Positions 1 to 5,159 of a DNA stretch of 5,159 nt are shown one piece after another (positions within the stretch are counted from its first letter, which is position 1; the number at the start of each line of letters is the position of its first letter). The stretch lies in contig JAUVGT010000358.1 in NCBI GenBank assembly GCA_030593645.1, forward strand, positions 1 through 5,159. Direction: 5' to 3'. A model generated the notes under the pieces. It saw nothing but the letters and a program-made list of their open reading frames with translations. It ran no database searches and was not told the DNA's origin. The DNA is from Deltaproteobacteria bacterium. Lineage in GTDB: Bacteria; Desulfobacterota; Desulfobacteria; Desulfobacterales; JAUVGT01. The translations under genes and the position numbers were made by a program.

Positions 1-652
1 TATTCGATTCGGAAAGGGCGGTGAATTTACCGGTGAAACTCCCGGTATCGATTCATTGAAAAAACTGGTAACCAAACCGATATTTTGGATGATGGTTATT
101 TTGTTCGGGATGGGTGTCAGCGGAACACTGGGAACATTTGCGATACTTCCCTTATATCTTGTCAGCGAACGGGGTATTGATCGAAATACGGCGAATATGC
201 TGCTCGCACTTTCCAGACTCTCCGGTCCTGTGATGGCATTTGCAGGAGGATGGGCTGTGGACCGGTTTGGTGTAAAAAATACGTTGTGCTGTGTGTTTAC
301 CCTTACAGGAATATTTACCGTTTTTATGGGCATCGTTCAGGGATACTGGATCAGTATAATCATTTTTATTCAGCCGTTGTCCGCGGTATGCTTTTTTCCG
401 GCGGGATTTGTTGCATTATCTTCCATTACAAACCAGGAAAACAGGAACATTGCTGTTTCCCTGGCCATCCCCCTTGGATTTGTAATTGGAGGCGGTCTTG
501 TCCCCACTGTTGTGGGGATGATGGGAGATGCTGGATCTTTTGCATATGGTCTGGTTTTAACAGGATGTTTTATTTTAGCGGGGGGTATCATTTCCTTATT
601 TTTAAAAATACCTGAACATGCGGCAGTGGATAAAGTGAAAAGCGATAAGTGA
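1..652 (+). CDS. MFS transporter, C-terminal half (5' partial)
   Basis: The reading frame is already open at base 2 and runs 216 codons to TGA at 650-652. The TTG at 56 is internal, so the true start lies upstream. The visible part has six hydrophobic segments, matching TM7-TM12 of a 12-TM major facilitator superfamily permease. A motif A-like loop (GGWAVDRFG, bases 245-271) sits between the second and third visible helices, where the second-half copy of this motif is expected. Glycine-rich helices follow (GFVIGGGLVP near 476-505), and the tail is short and charged. Such carriers move small solutes across the inner membrane by proton symport or antiport, but the substrate cannot be read from this half. 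The general look is of CynX- or oxalate/formate-like anion carriers, which is a weak impression only. Its stop overlaps a GTG that opens a broken downstream frame. Confidence 0.87.
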   Translation, partial: IRFGKGGEFTGETPGIDSLKKLVTKPIFWMMVILFGMGVSGTLGTFAILPLYLVSERGIDRNTANMLLALSRLSGPVMAFAGGWAVDRFGVKNTLCCVFTLTGIFTVFMGIVQGYWISIIIFIQPLSAVCFFPAGFVALSSITNQENRNIAVSLAIPLGFVIGGGLVPTVVGMMGDAGSFAYGLVLTGCFILAGGIISLFLKIPEHAAVDKVKSDK

Positions 653-767
653 AAAACTTACAGTTAGCGTATCTCGATGCCATGGAGTCTATCAACACGG
701 TATTTTGATGATCAATACTCCCGGAAAGATTGCACCAACACCACAATTGAATCCGGGGGCATTTTGA
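649..767 (+). pseudogene. Possible remnant of a PAS-type regulator, broken by a frameshift
   Basis: A GTG at 649 overlaps the transporter stop (GTGA) and reads 19 residues, including AYLDAMESINTVF, before TGA at 706-708. In the frame one base back, from about 684, the text continues as HGILMINTPGKIAPT and LNPGAF until TGA at 765-767. Joined by a one-base shift near 699, this resembles the opening of a PAS domain as found at the N-terminus of sigma-54 activators or kinases (an LDAMESI helix, then a GILxINxxGKI strand pair, then NPAF). The stretch ends 9 bp before the stop of the convergent gene, as if the rest of a regulator had been deleted or replaced. The overlap with the transporter stop suggests that an intact ancestor was translationally coupled to it. 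This rests on pattern resemblance only, and chance reading is possible in 120 bp. Confidence 0.33.
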
Positions 768-775
768 AACCACCT

Positions 776-1282
776 CTATTCAAAGAGTCTGCGTTTAAGG
801 CGCTTGCGTTTTACGGGCATCGGCGAAATATAAGCAATTTTGGTTTTACCGGCCATTTTAATTTTTGCTCCCTCACTATCGGAAAACCAAATACCCATTT
901 TTCTACCCCTGTGATCGATGATCCACGCGCCATAGAAATGGGTTGATTCTCTTTTGTACATCCGAAGAATCAGTGTCCGGACGGATATTTTTTTGGGATT
1001 AAAAAATTTCCACTGTTTTGATTTCAGAGTATATCCATGTTTTATACCAATGATCGCCTCCGGTTCGCCTTTCCAGCCTCTGAAATAGTAGGAATATCCC
1101 CTGGGGATTTTACCGGATTTGAATTTACGTTCAATCTTATTGTTTTTTACAAGCCATCCATAACTTTTTGCTTCAGCAGGGTAAACGAAAAGAGTGAGCG
1201 AAAAAGACAGCATTAATATTAAAATGATTGACATTTTTGCTGTCATATATATTTGAACGTGCTCTTTCTCTTGATTTGGCAT
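776..1282 (-). CDS. Small basic secreted protein of unknown function
   Basis: This gene encodes 168 residues from ATG at 1282-1280. Residues 18-33 are strongly hydrophobic and are followed by YPAEA, with a likely signal peptidase I cut after Ala38, so the product should be exported to the periplasm or beyond. An alternative ATG at codon 13 (1246) would give a more compact signal peptide (MTAKMSIILI...). Neither start has a strong ribosome site: GAAAG precedes the first and a loose AGAGAAAGAG the second. The mature part of about 130 residues is rich in Lys, Arg, Tyr and Trp, with RGYSYYFRGWKGEPEAIIGI (61-80) as its most distinctive stretch. It has no further membrane segment and no cysteines, and the tail is highly basic (KRKRLKRR). 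I do not recognise the family. The gene converges on the transporter and diverges from the DUF6765-like gene, and appears monocistronic. Confidence 0.72.
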   Translation of the reverse strand: MPNQEKEHVQIYMTAKMSIILILMLSFSLTLFVYPAEAKSYGWLVKNNKIERKFKSGKIPRGYSYYFRGWKGEPEAIIGIKHGYTLKSKQWKFFNPKKISVRTLILRMYKRESTHFYGAWIIDHRGRKMGIWFSDSEGAKIKMAGKTKIAYISPMPVKRKRLKRRLFE

Positions 1283-1317
1283 CGTTACTTTCTATAAAAA
1301 ACAGGGTTAAGGTTTCC

Positions 1318-1327
1318 CAACCGGTTG
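1318..1327. promoter_or_regulatory. 10-bp perfect palindrome, possible operator of the minus-strand gene
   Basis: CAACCGGTTG is self-complementary over all 10 bases and lies 36 bp upstream of the ATG at 1282. It would fall just after the possible -10 of that gene, where a repressor commonly binds. GGTT upstream at 1311-1314 can also pair with its AACC half. Operator function is an inference from symmetry and position. Confidence 0.3.
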
Positions 1328-1334
1328 AGATTAA

Positions 1335-1361
1335 ATTAAACTCCATAGAATCATATTGCAA
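1335..1361 (-). promoter_or_regulatory. Possible sigma-70 promoter for the secreted protein gene
   Basis: On the minus strand a TTGCAA box (1361-1356) is followed after 15 bp by TTTAAT (1340-1335, five of six bases of TATAAT). The spacing is two short of ideal, and other AT-rich choices exist in the same stretch, so this is only a candidate. Confidence 0.25.
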
Positions 1362-1406
1362 CTCAAATATTCATCGTTCTTAGAAGTGTTAGCACCATCA
1401 TTTTCC

Positions 1407-1435
1407 TTGATTCTTTATGATGTGTAATATATGAA
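1407..1435 (+). promoter_or_regulatory. Possible sigma-70 promoter for the DUF6765-like gene
   Basis: TTGATT (1407-1412) and TATGAA (1430-1435) are separated by 17 bp, each matching four of six consensus bases. Transcription would begin near 1442, leaving a leader of about 80 nt that carries the 1468-1484 inverted repeat. The region is AT-rich, so chance matches are likely. Confidence 0.28.
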
Positions 1436-1467
1436 TTATTTCATGAGGTTAAAACATTTATTAAATG

Positions 1468-1484
1468 CTTTAGAGCGTCTAAAG
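1468..1484. repeat. Perfect 7-bp inverted repeat (operator or leader hairpin)
   Basis: CTTTAGA-GCG-TCTAAAG has two exactly complementary 7-base arms around a 3-base centre, and ends 39 bp before the ATG at 1524. No T tract follows, so it is not a terminator. It could be a dimeric repressor site or a small hairpin in the leader of the DUF6765-like gene. Confidence 0.4.
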
Positions 1485-1511
1485 AAAATATCAAACATCT
1501 GATTGATCAAA

Positions 1512-1518
1512 TAAGGAG
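1512..1518 (+). promoter_or_regulatory. Ribosome binding site fixing the start at 1524
   Basis: TAAGGAG lies 5 bases before ATG 1524 and is a near-perfect Shine-Dalgarno sequence. It is clearly the strongest in the window and makes the assigned start secure. Confidence 0.8.
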
Positions 1519-1523
1519 CCGAC

Positions 1524-2606
1524 ATGAACAAATCTTTTCATTATTACTGCATACGTGTTTTAGCCGAGATGGCAGGGTTTTCCGTTCAGGATGCTCAGAC
1601 GGTTTCGTATGCGAGTCAATATGCCGATGACGCAACCGAACATAAAAAAATCAGGATTGCGAATATACCTGATCAGAGGAATTACAGGGATTATGATGGT
1701 AAATATTTTGATCCTGTCTGTACTGCGCATTCAGGGAAAAACTGGATGAGTAATCTCTGGAAATGGGCCAAATTTTATCTTAAACCGAAGGTACAGCGTC
1801 ATGTTTTAATGGCTTTTCATTACCTGCCGCCGAATGAAAAAAAGCGGGGAGGCCGTTTGGGTGATTATAAATTTATCACAGAAAAAAACAGTCCCCTGGC
1901 CAGAAAACTGCTTAATGAAGCGGTGAAAAAAATAGAAAATTCTACCCCCGGAAGTTATGAATATGAGTTCGCATTGGTAAAATTAGGTCTCGCACTGCAC
2001 ACTTACGCCGATACATGGGCACACGCGGGGTTTTCAGGAAGGCACAGTTCAATTGAGAACGATATCAAGAATATTAGAACAAAGGAAAATAATAAGTTTA
2101 AAAAGATAGGCGTTTTAAAAAATATCGTATCCTATGCAGCGCCGGATGTGGGGCACTCTGAAGCAAGCGGAATACCGGATGCCAGCGATATTTCGTGGAA
2201 AGCCGGGTATGCGGCCGGTAAAAGAAAAGCAATAAACCGAAATAATACTGATGAGTTTATGGAATCATCAGAAACGATATATAAAAAGCTTGCCTCACTA
2301 TCACCGGCACCGAAACAAAAATGGAATAAAATATCAAAAAAAATAGCTTTGTGTCTGAAAAAAAAAGAAACCTGGCAGAATGCTTTTCCGGGCATAAGAT
2401 TTGAATATAGCCGTTTTACATGGAGAGAGGCCGCTTTGTGCGGTGATACGGTAGATTGGGATGATTTTGATTGCAGTGATGACTTCGCGAAGCTCGATTT
2501 AAAATGGTCCGGGAATGATGTGAAATGGTTCCTGTTTCACAAAGCAGCCCTGGAACAGCGCGTATTCCTGTCAGGTAAGATTCCTGGAACATGGACCAGT
2601 ACCTAA
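1524..2606 (+). CDS. DUF6765-like protein, putative metal-dependent hydrolase fold
   Basis: This gene encodes 360 residues with a strong ribosome site. The N-terminus (FHYYCIRVLAEMAGFS, then ASQYADDATEH) and the central HTYADTWAHAGFSG (159-172) match what I recall of the DUF6765 family, an uncharacterised bacterial family of about this length. The assignment is from memory, not a search. Possible metal ligands are His6, Asp35/Asp36, His40, His99 (AFHYL), His159-xxx-Asp163, His167, His211 and His339. An HxxxD motif within a helix, together with scattered His and Asp, is how the trinuclear zinc site of phospholipase C and S1/P1 nucleases is built. A related hydrolase is therefore a reasonable inference, not shown. 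There is no signal peptide or membrane helix, so it should be cytoplasmic, unlike most known members of that fold. Residues 180-290 are Lys-rich. The gene stands alone, with non-coding DNA on both sides. Confidence 0.72.
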   Translation: MNKSFHYYCIRVLAEMAGFSVQDAQTVSYASQYADDATEHKKIRIANIPDQRNYRDYDGKYFDPVCTAHSGKNWMSNLWKWAKFYLKPKVQRHVLMAFHYLPPNEKKRGGRLGDYKFITEKNSPLARKLLNEAVKKIENSTPGSYEYEFALVKLGLALHTYADTWAHAGFSGRHSSIENDIKNIRTKENNKFKKIGVLKNIVSYAAPDVGHSEASGIPDASDISWKAGYAAGKRKAINRNNTDEFMESSETIYKKLASLSPAPKQKWNKISKKIALCLKKKETWQNAFPGIRFEYSRFTWREAALCGDTVDWDDFDCSDDFAKLDLKWSGNDVKWFLFHKAALEQRVFLSGKIPGTWTST

Positions 2607-2615
2607 GAGATAGAT

Positions 2616-2643
2616 TTGACACCCGGTTGCTTTATAACATAAG
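2616..2643 (+). promoter_or_regulatory. Possible sigma-70 promoter upstream of the kinase
   Basis: A perfect TTGACA (2616-2621) is followed after 16 bp by CATAAG (2638-2643, four of six consensus bases). If it is used, the kinase mRNA would have a leader of about 160 nt. The -35 box is also the left part of the inverted repeat described separately, so a protein bound there would block the promoter. No other -10 has better spacing, though GATAAT lies 5 bp further on. Confidence 0.3.
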
Positions 2644-2746
2644 ATAATAGTATTGAAACTGTGTATGATCGATCAGGTGTCAATGAATGGGATCATCTGA
2701 GTGATTATCTATGCTATAAATAGACTGGGTTTCAAAACCGGGCGTC
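2616..2746. repeat. Set of mutually complementary boxes in the kinase upstream region
   Basis: TTGACACC (2616-2623) is exactly complementary to GGTGTCAA (2676-2683), with centres 60 bp apart. The overlapping GACACCCGGTT (2618-2628) is complementary at 10 of 11 positions to AACCGGGCGTC (2736-2746). The left box can therefore pair with either right-hand box but not both. A 10-bp perfect palindrome, TGATCGATCA, occupies 2666-2675 directly before the middle box. The arrangement could be operator half-sites, alternative RNA folds, or the ends of a small degenerate repeat element of about 130 bp. Confidence 0.4.
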
Positions 2747-2790
2747 TGATCTCTCAAAAAGTATTCCATCCGAACGCAATTGTATAACTC

Positions 2791-2799
2791 TGGTAAAAT
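2791..2799 (+). promoter_or_regulatory. Extended -10-like element abutting the kinase start
   Basis: TGGTAAAAT has the TGn extension plus TAAAAT (five of six). It lies so near ATG 2809 that the transcript would be almost leaderless. No -35 is visible at the matching distance. The kinase also lacks a good ribosome site (only TTAGAG), which would fit leaderless translation, but this is speculative. Confidence 0.22.
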
Positions 2800-2808
2800 A
2801 ATTAGAGT

Positions 2809-4827
2809 ATGAAGAAAAAAAACCTTCGAATTCAAATATATATCACTATCGCACTTACTTTTTTGTTGCTTTCAGTATGTTATGCGGTCATTTTATTTCA
2901 GTTTGAAAATAAACGGCGGGACACGGTTGTTAACAAAATTGTGATGTCTGTCAACGCCATGGTACAGCTTAGGAAAAACGATTTTGCAAACGATTTGTTT
3001 ATGAACCACAGTAGTGCCATCGGCATAATGATTGAAGAAATGCTTCAGATTCAAGGGATAGTGGGTGTGTCGATTTTTGATAAGGATGGAAAATCATATG
3101 CTGCGGCAGGTGTTTTGATGGGTGGTAATTCTCTGGATTATGAAAAGGAACCGGGAGATGCCGTTTCCCCAGGGGATTATAAATATTACGAAAACACTCT
3201 GAATAATATTAAGATGTTGGCCTACATTGAGCCGATCAAAGCAATCGGAGAAAAGTTGGGGTACATAAAAATACTGTATTCACTGGAGGAGGTTGTAAAA
3301 GAAAGCAGATTGTCCATGACCTTTTTCACAACACTGATATTTTCAGTGCTGCTGTTAATCGCTGTATTATTGCATTTTCTGTTGTCATATTATGTTACAA
3401 AACCTGTTGGGCAGATAGTGGCTGCAATGAAAGATGTTCACAACGGGCAACTGGGAGTGCAGGTGGATCTATCGTCGAAAAATGAAATCGGTGTTATGGC
3501 ACAGACTTTTAACCAGATGTCCATCGAAAATGAAAAGATGTATAATGAACTCATAACACTAAACGAGAATCTCGAGCAGATAGTAGAAAAGAGAACTCTG
3601 GAACTGAAGCAGGAAGAAGCTAAGAGCCGCTCTCTACTGGAAAATTCCCCTGATTTTATCATGGATATCGATCATGAATTTAAAATTCAATATTTGAATA
3701 AACCGGTAAACGGATCAGTGGGAAAGGGCATTATCGGTAATAGTGTTTTCGATCTGACCCCTTCAAAATATTCAAGAGAATTTAAAATGGTGATCACGGG
3801 CGTAATGGATACCCGTGAGAAAGGGATAATCGAAACCAGGCTGAATTTCCCGGGTGATGAGGCATTGTGGTATGAAGTTCGTTTTGGTGCAATCGAAACG
3901 GATGGTAAGGTTGCCGGAATTATAATGATTGCCACGGATATTACCCAGCGCAAACGTGACCAGGCTAAACTTGAGGCAGTCAGGAATGAACTGATTAAGC
4001 AGGCGCACCAGGCGGGTATGGCAGATATCGCGATAGGGACATTGCATAACGTCGGAAATGTTTTGAATAGTATCCTTACATCCGTATCATTGTTAAAAGA
4101 GATTGCTGAACATTCAAGCACTGAAGAGCTGGTAAAATCTAATAATATGCTCAGAGAAAAAATGGATAATTTAGAAGAATTTATTTTGAACAATCCCAAA
4201 GGCAGGATGCTTCTGGAATATTATCTTGAAATTGAAGTGATTTTAGTTTCAGAGATTGAGACGGTCCGCAGTCATATCGATCGCCTGGAAGATAAAGCAA
4301 AGACTATGATAGACGTGATCGTGGCGCAGCAAAATTATGCGGGGGCAAGTGCTCTGACGGAAATGTATAATTTGGCAGAAATAGTTAATGATGGATTGAT
4401 CATGCAGACACAGTTACTTGAGAACAATAAAATATCAGTGGTCAAAGAGCTTGTGGATGCTCCAAAGATACCATTACAGAGAACGAAATTAATGCATATT
4501 CTTATTAATTTGATAAAAAATGCGATAGACTCGATGAGCGGAGTAGAAAAAGAAAATAGAGAATTGAAGTTCAGTATAGAACATGGTGGGGAAAATATAT
4601 TATTAAAAATCAGTGATACTGGTATCGGAATAGAAAAAGAGAATATCGATAAAATATTTTCGTTCGGATTTACTACCAAAAAGGAAGGTCACGGCTTTGG
4701 GCTGCACAGCAGCGCGAATTATATGACTGAAATGGGCGGCACAATACGGGCTGAAAGCAATGGAGTCGGAAAGGGAGCTGAATTTATCTTAAGTTTTCCA
4801 GTCAACAACATATCAGATAAGAAGTGA
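2809..4827 (+). CDS. Membrane sensor histidine kinase (sensor-HAMP-PAS-HK)
   Basis: This gene encodes 672 residues. The order is TM1 (about 9-30), a periplasmic sensor of about 135 residues (GIVGVSIFDKDG at 83-94 suggests a Cache/PAS-like fold), TM2 (about 171-194), HAMP (about 195-246, with PVGQIVAAMKDV and NEIG), a coiled coil to about 270, PAS (about 273-383, ending ATDITQRK), then the kinase core. The likely phosphorylated residue is His413 in GTLHNVGNVLNS, a box unlike the usual HELRTPL. A helical stretch of about 100 residues then precedes the ATP-binding domain: N box with Asn567/Asn571, DTGIGI (603-608), FSFGFTTK (617-624) and GHGFGL (627-632). All ATP-binding motifs are intact. It should autophosphorylate and pass phosphate to a response regulator, but none is fused or visible here. 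A TAG just before ATG 2809 excludes an earlier start, and the ribosome site is weak. It probably forms an operon with the next gene. Confidence 0.93.
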   Translation: MKKKNLRIQIYITIALTFLLLSVCYAVILFQFENKRRDTVVNKIVMSVNAMVQLRKNDFANDLFMNHSSAIGIMIEEMLQIQGIVGVSIFDKDGKSYAAAGVLMGGNSLDYEKEPGDAVSPGDYKYYENTLNNIKMLAYIEPIKAIGEKLGYIKILYSLEEVVKESRLSMTFFTTLIFSVLLLIAVLLHFLLSYYVTKPVGQIVAAMKDVHNGQLGVQVDLSSKNEIGVMAQTFNQMSIENEKMYNELITLNENLEQIVEKRTLELKQEEAKSRSLLENSPDFIMDIDHEFKIQYLNKPVNGSVGKGIIGNSVFDLTPSKYSREFKMVITGVMDTREKGIIETRLNFPGDEALWYEVRFGAIETDGKVAGIIMIATDITQRKRDQAKLEAVRNELIKQAHQAGMADIAIGTLHNVGNVLNSILTSVSLLKEIAEHSSTEELVKSNNMLREKMDNLEEFILNNPKGRMLLEYYLEIEVILVSEIETVRSHIDRLEDKAKTMIDVIVAQQNYAGASALTEMYNLAEIVNDGLIMQTQLLENNKISVVKELVDAPKIPLQRTKLMHILINLIKNAIDSMSGVEKENRELKFSIEHGGENILLKISDTGIGIEKENIDKIFSFGFTTKKEGHGFGLHSSANYMTEMGGTIRAESNGVGKGAEFILSFPVNNISDKK

Positions 4828-4837
4828 TACTTACATT

Positions 4838-4843
4838 AAAGGA
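4838..4843 (+). promoter_or_regulatory. Ribosome binding site choosing ATG 4851 over ATG 4845
   Basis: AAAGGA lies 7 bases before ATG 4851 but only 1 base before the in-frame ATG at 4845. The downstream ATG is therefore the better start. Confidence 0.65.
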
Positions 4844-4850
4844 TATGCTT

Positions 4851-5159
4851 ATGCGATTAAATACACTTTTGAGTTTAAGTATAATTTTATTTTCATGTAT
4901 AATTCCCTATAACCATGCAGCCGCTGATCCGATCAAGTTGGGAGCGATTTTCGCTGAAACCGGGGAAGCATCACAGGATCAATATGATTCGTTCATAGGT
5001 GCACGACTGGCGGTTGAAGAAATTAACCGTACAGGAAGTGTATTGGATAGAAAACTATCAATAGTTCTATTTGATAATACCAGCACTGCAATTGGGTCAA
5101 AAATCGCGGCAGAAAAAGCGGTAAAAGAAAAAGTTGTTGCAATTATAGGTTCGTCCTGG
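4851..5159 (+). CDS. Periplasmic substrate-binding protein, branched-chain amino acid receptor type (3' partial)
   Basis: The first 103 codons of a gene that runs off the window. Residues 1-25 form a signal peptide (basic start, hydrophobic LLSLSIILF, likely cut after HAAA before Asp26). Cys16 follows LFS, a poor lipobox, so a lipoprotein is less likely. The mature start DPIKLGAIFAETG, then GARLAVEEIN, a Val-Leu-Asp-Arg-Lys turn leading to the strand LSIVLFDNTS, and VVAIIGSS at the end follow the first lobe of type I periplasmic binding proteins of the LivJ/LivK kind (Peripla_BP_6). Such proteins bind amino acids, amides, urea or related solutes and deliver them to an ABC permease. Here the gene begins only 23 bp after the kinase stop, which suggests co-transcription and possibly a role in signalling. 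The ligand cannot be inferred from this lobe. Confidence 0.88.
   Translation, partial: MRLNTLLSLSIILFSCIIPYNHAAADPIKLGAIFAETGEASQDQYDSFIGARLAVEEINRTGSVLDRKLSIVLFDNTSTAIGSKIAAEKAVKEKVVAIIGSSW

Noticed and set aside
720..757. Inverted repeat CCCGGA...TCCGGG between the convergent transporter and secreted-protein genes, with an inner ATTG...CAAT pair
   Set aside because: The stem is only 6 bp with a 26-base loop and no T tract follows on either strand, so it is not a convincing terminator. It also overlaps the possible coding remnant.
677..946. 89-codon plus-strand open frame beginning at ATG 677
   Set aside because: Most of it is antisense to the secreted-protein gene, it has no ribosome site, and the translation looks like a shadow.
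1431..1444. Short hairpin ATGAA-TTAT-TTCAT upstream of the DUF6765-like gene
   Set aside because: The 5-bp AT-only arms are expected by chance in this AT-rich stretch.
2334..2371. Runs of 8-9 adenines inside the DUF6765-like gene, possible slippage sites
   Set aside because: The reading frame continues intact with Lys codons, no meaningful alternative frame follows, and such runs are common in this AT-rich DNA.
2729..2740. GGTTTCAAAACC small inverted repeat considered as a terminator of the DUF6765-like gene
   Set aside because: The 5-bp arms have a 2-base loop, no T tract follows, and it lies 120 bp past the stop.
3687..4199. 170-codon open frame on the minus strand
   Set aside because: It lies wholly inside the histidine kinase, opposite its PAS and phosphorylation-box regions, and its translation is a Ser/Ile-rich shadow with no recognisable domain.

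Overview
The window (5159 bp, fairly AT-rich, bacterial) looks like chromosome from a Desulfobacterota-type organism, probably near the sulfate-reducing Desulfobacterales. That placement is an inference from gene style: a kinase with an HNVGN-type phosphorylation box, a DUF6765-like protein and a periplasmic type I binding protein. No ribosomal or other marker gene supports it.

Layout. Bases 1-652 hold the C-terminal half of a major facilitator superfamily transporter whose start lies upstream. A degenerate coding stretch follows (649-767) that reads in two frames and resembles the start of a PAS-containing regulator. It stops where a convergent minus-strand gene begins (776-1282), which encodes a small, very basic, secreted protein I do not recognise. 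Between 1283 and 1523 is a divergent intergenic region with two clean palindromic elements (1318-1327 and 1468-1484), one ahead of each flanking gene. The plus-strand gene 1524-2606 encodes a 360-residue DUF6765-like protein. Its spaced His/Asp residues resemble the metal site of zinc phospholipase C / P1 nuclease folds.

Bases 2607-2808 are non-coding and unusually rich in mutually complementary boxes. They lead into a two-gene unit: a 672-residue membrane sensor histidine kinase (2809-4827) and, 23 bp later, the start of a periplasmic substrate-binding protein of the branched-chain amino acid receptor type (4851 to the window end). This arrangement suggests a solute-sensing or uptake system in which the binding protein either feeds an ABC permease or presents ligand to the kinase. 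No response regulator or permease is visible in the window.

I see no tRNA, rRNA, CRISPR array, insertion sequence or strong intrinsic terminator. The most interesting items are the uncharacterised putative metalloenzyme, the kinase/binding-protein pair with its boxed leader, and the regulator remnant. None of them alone proves a new system.
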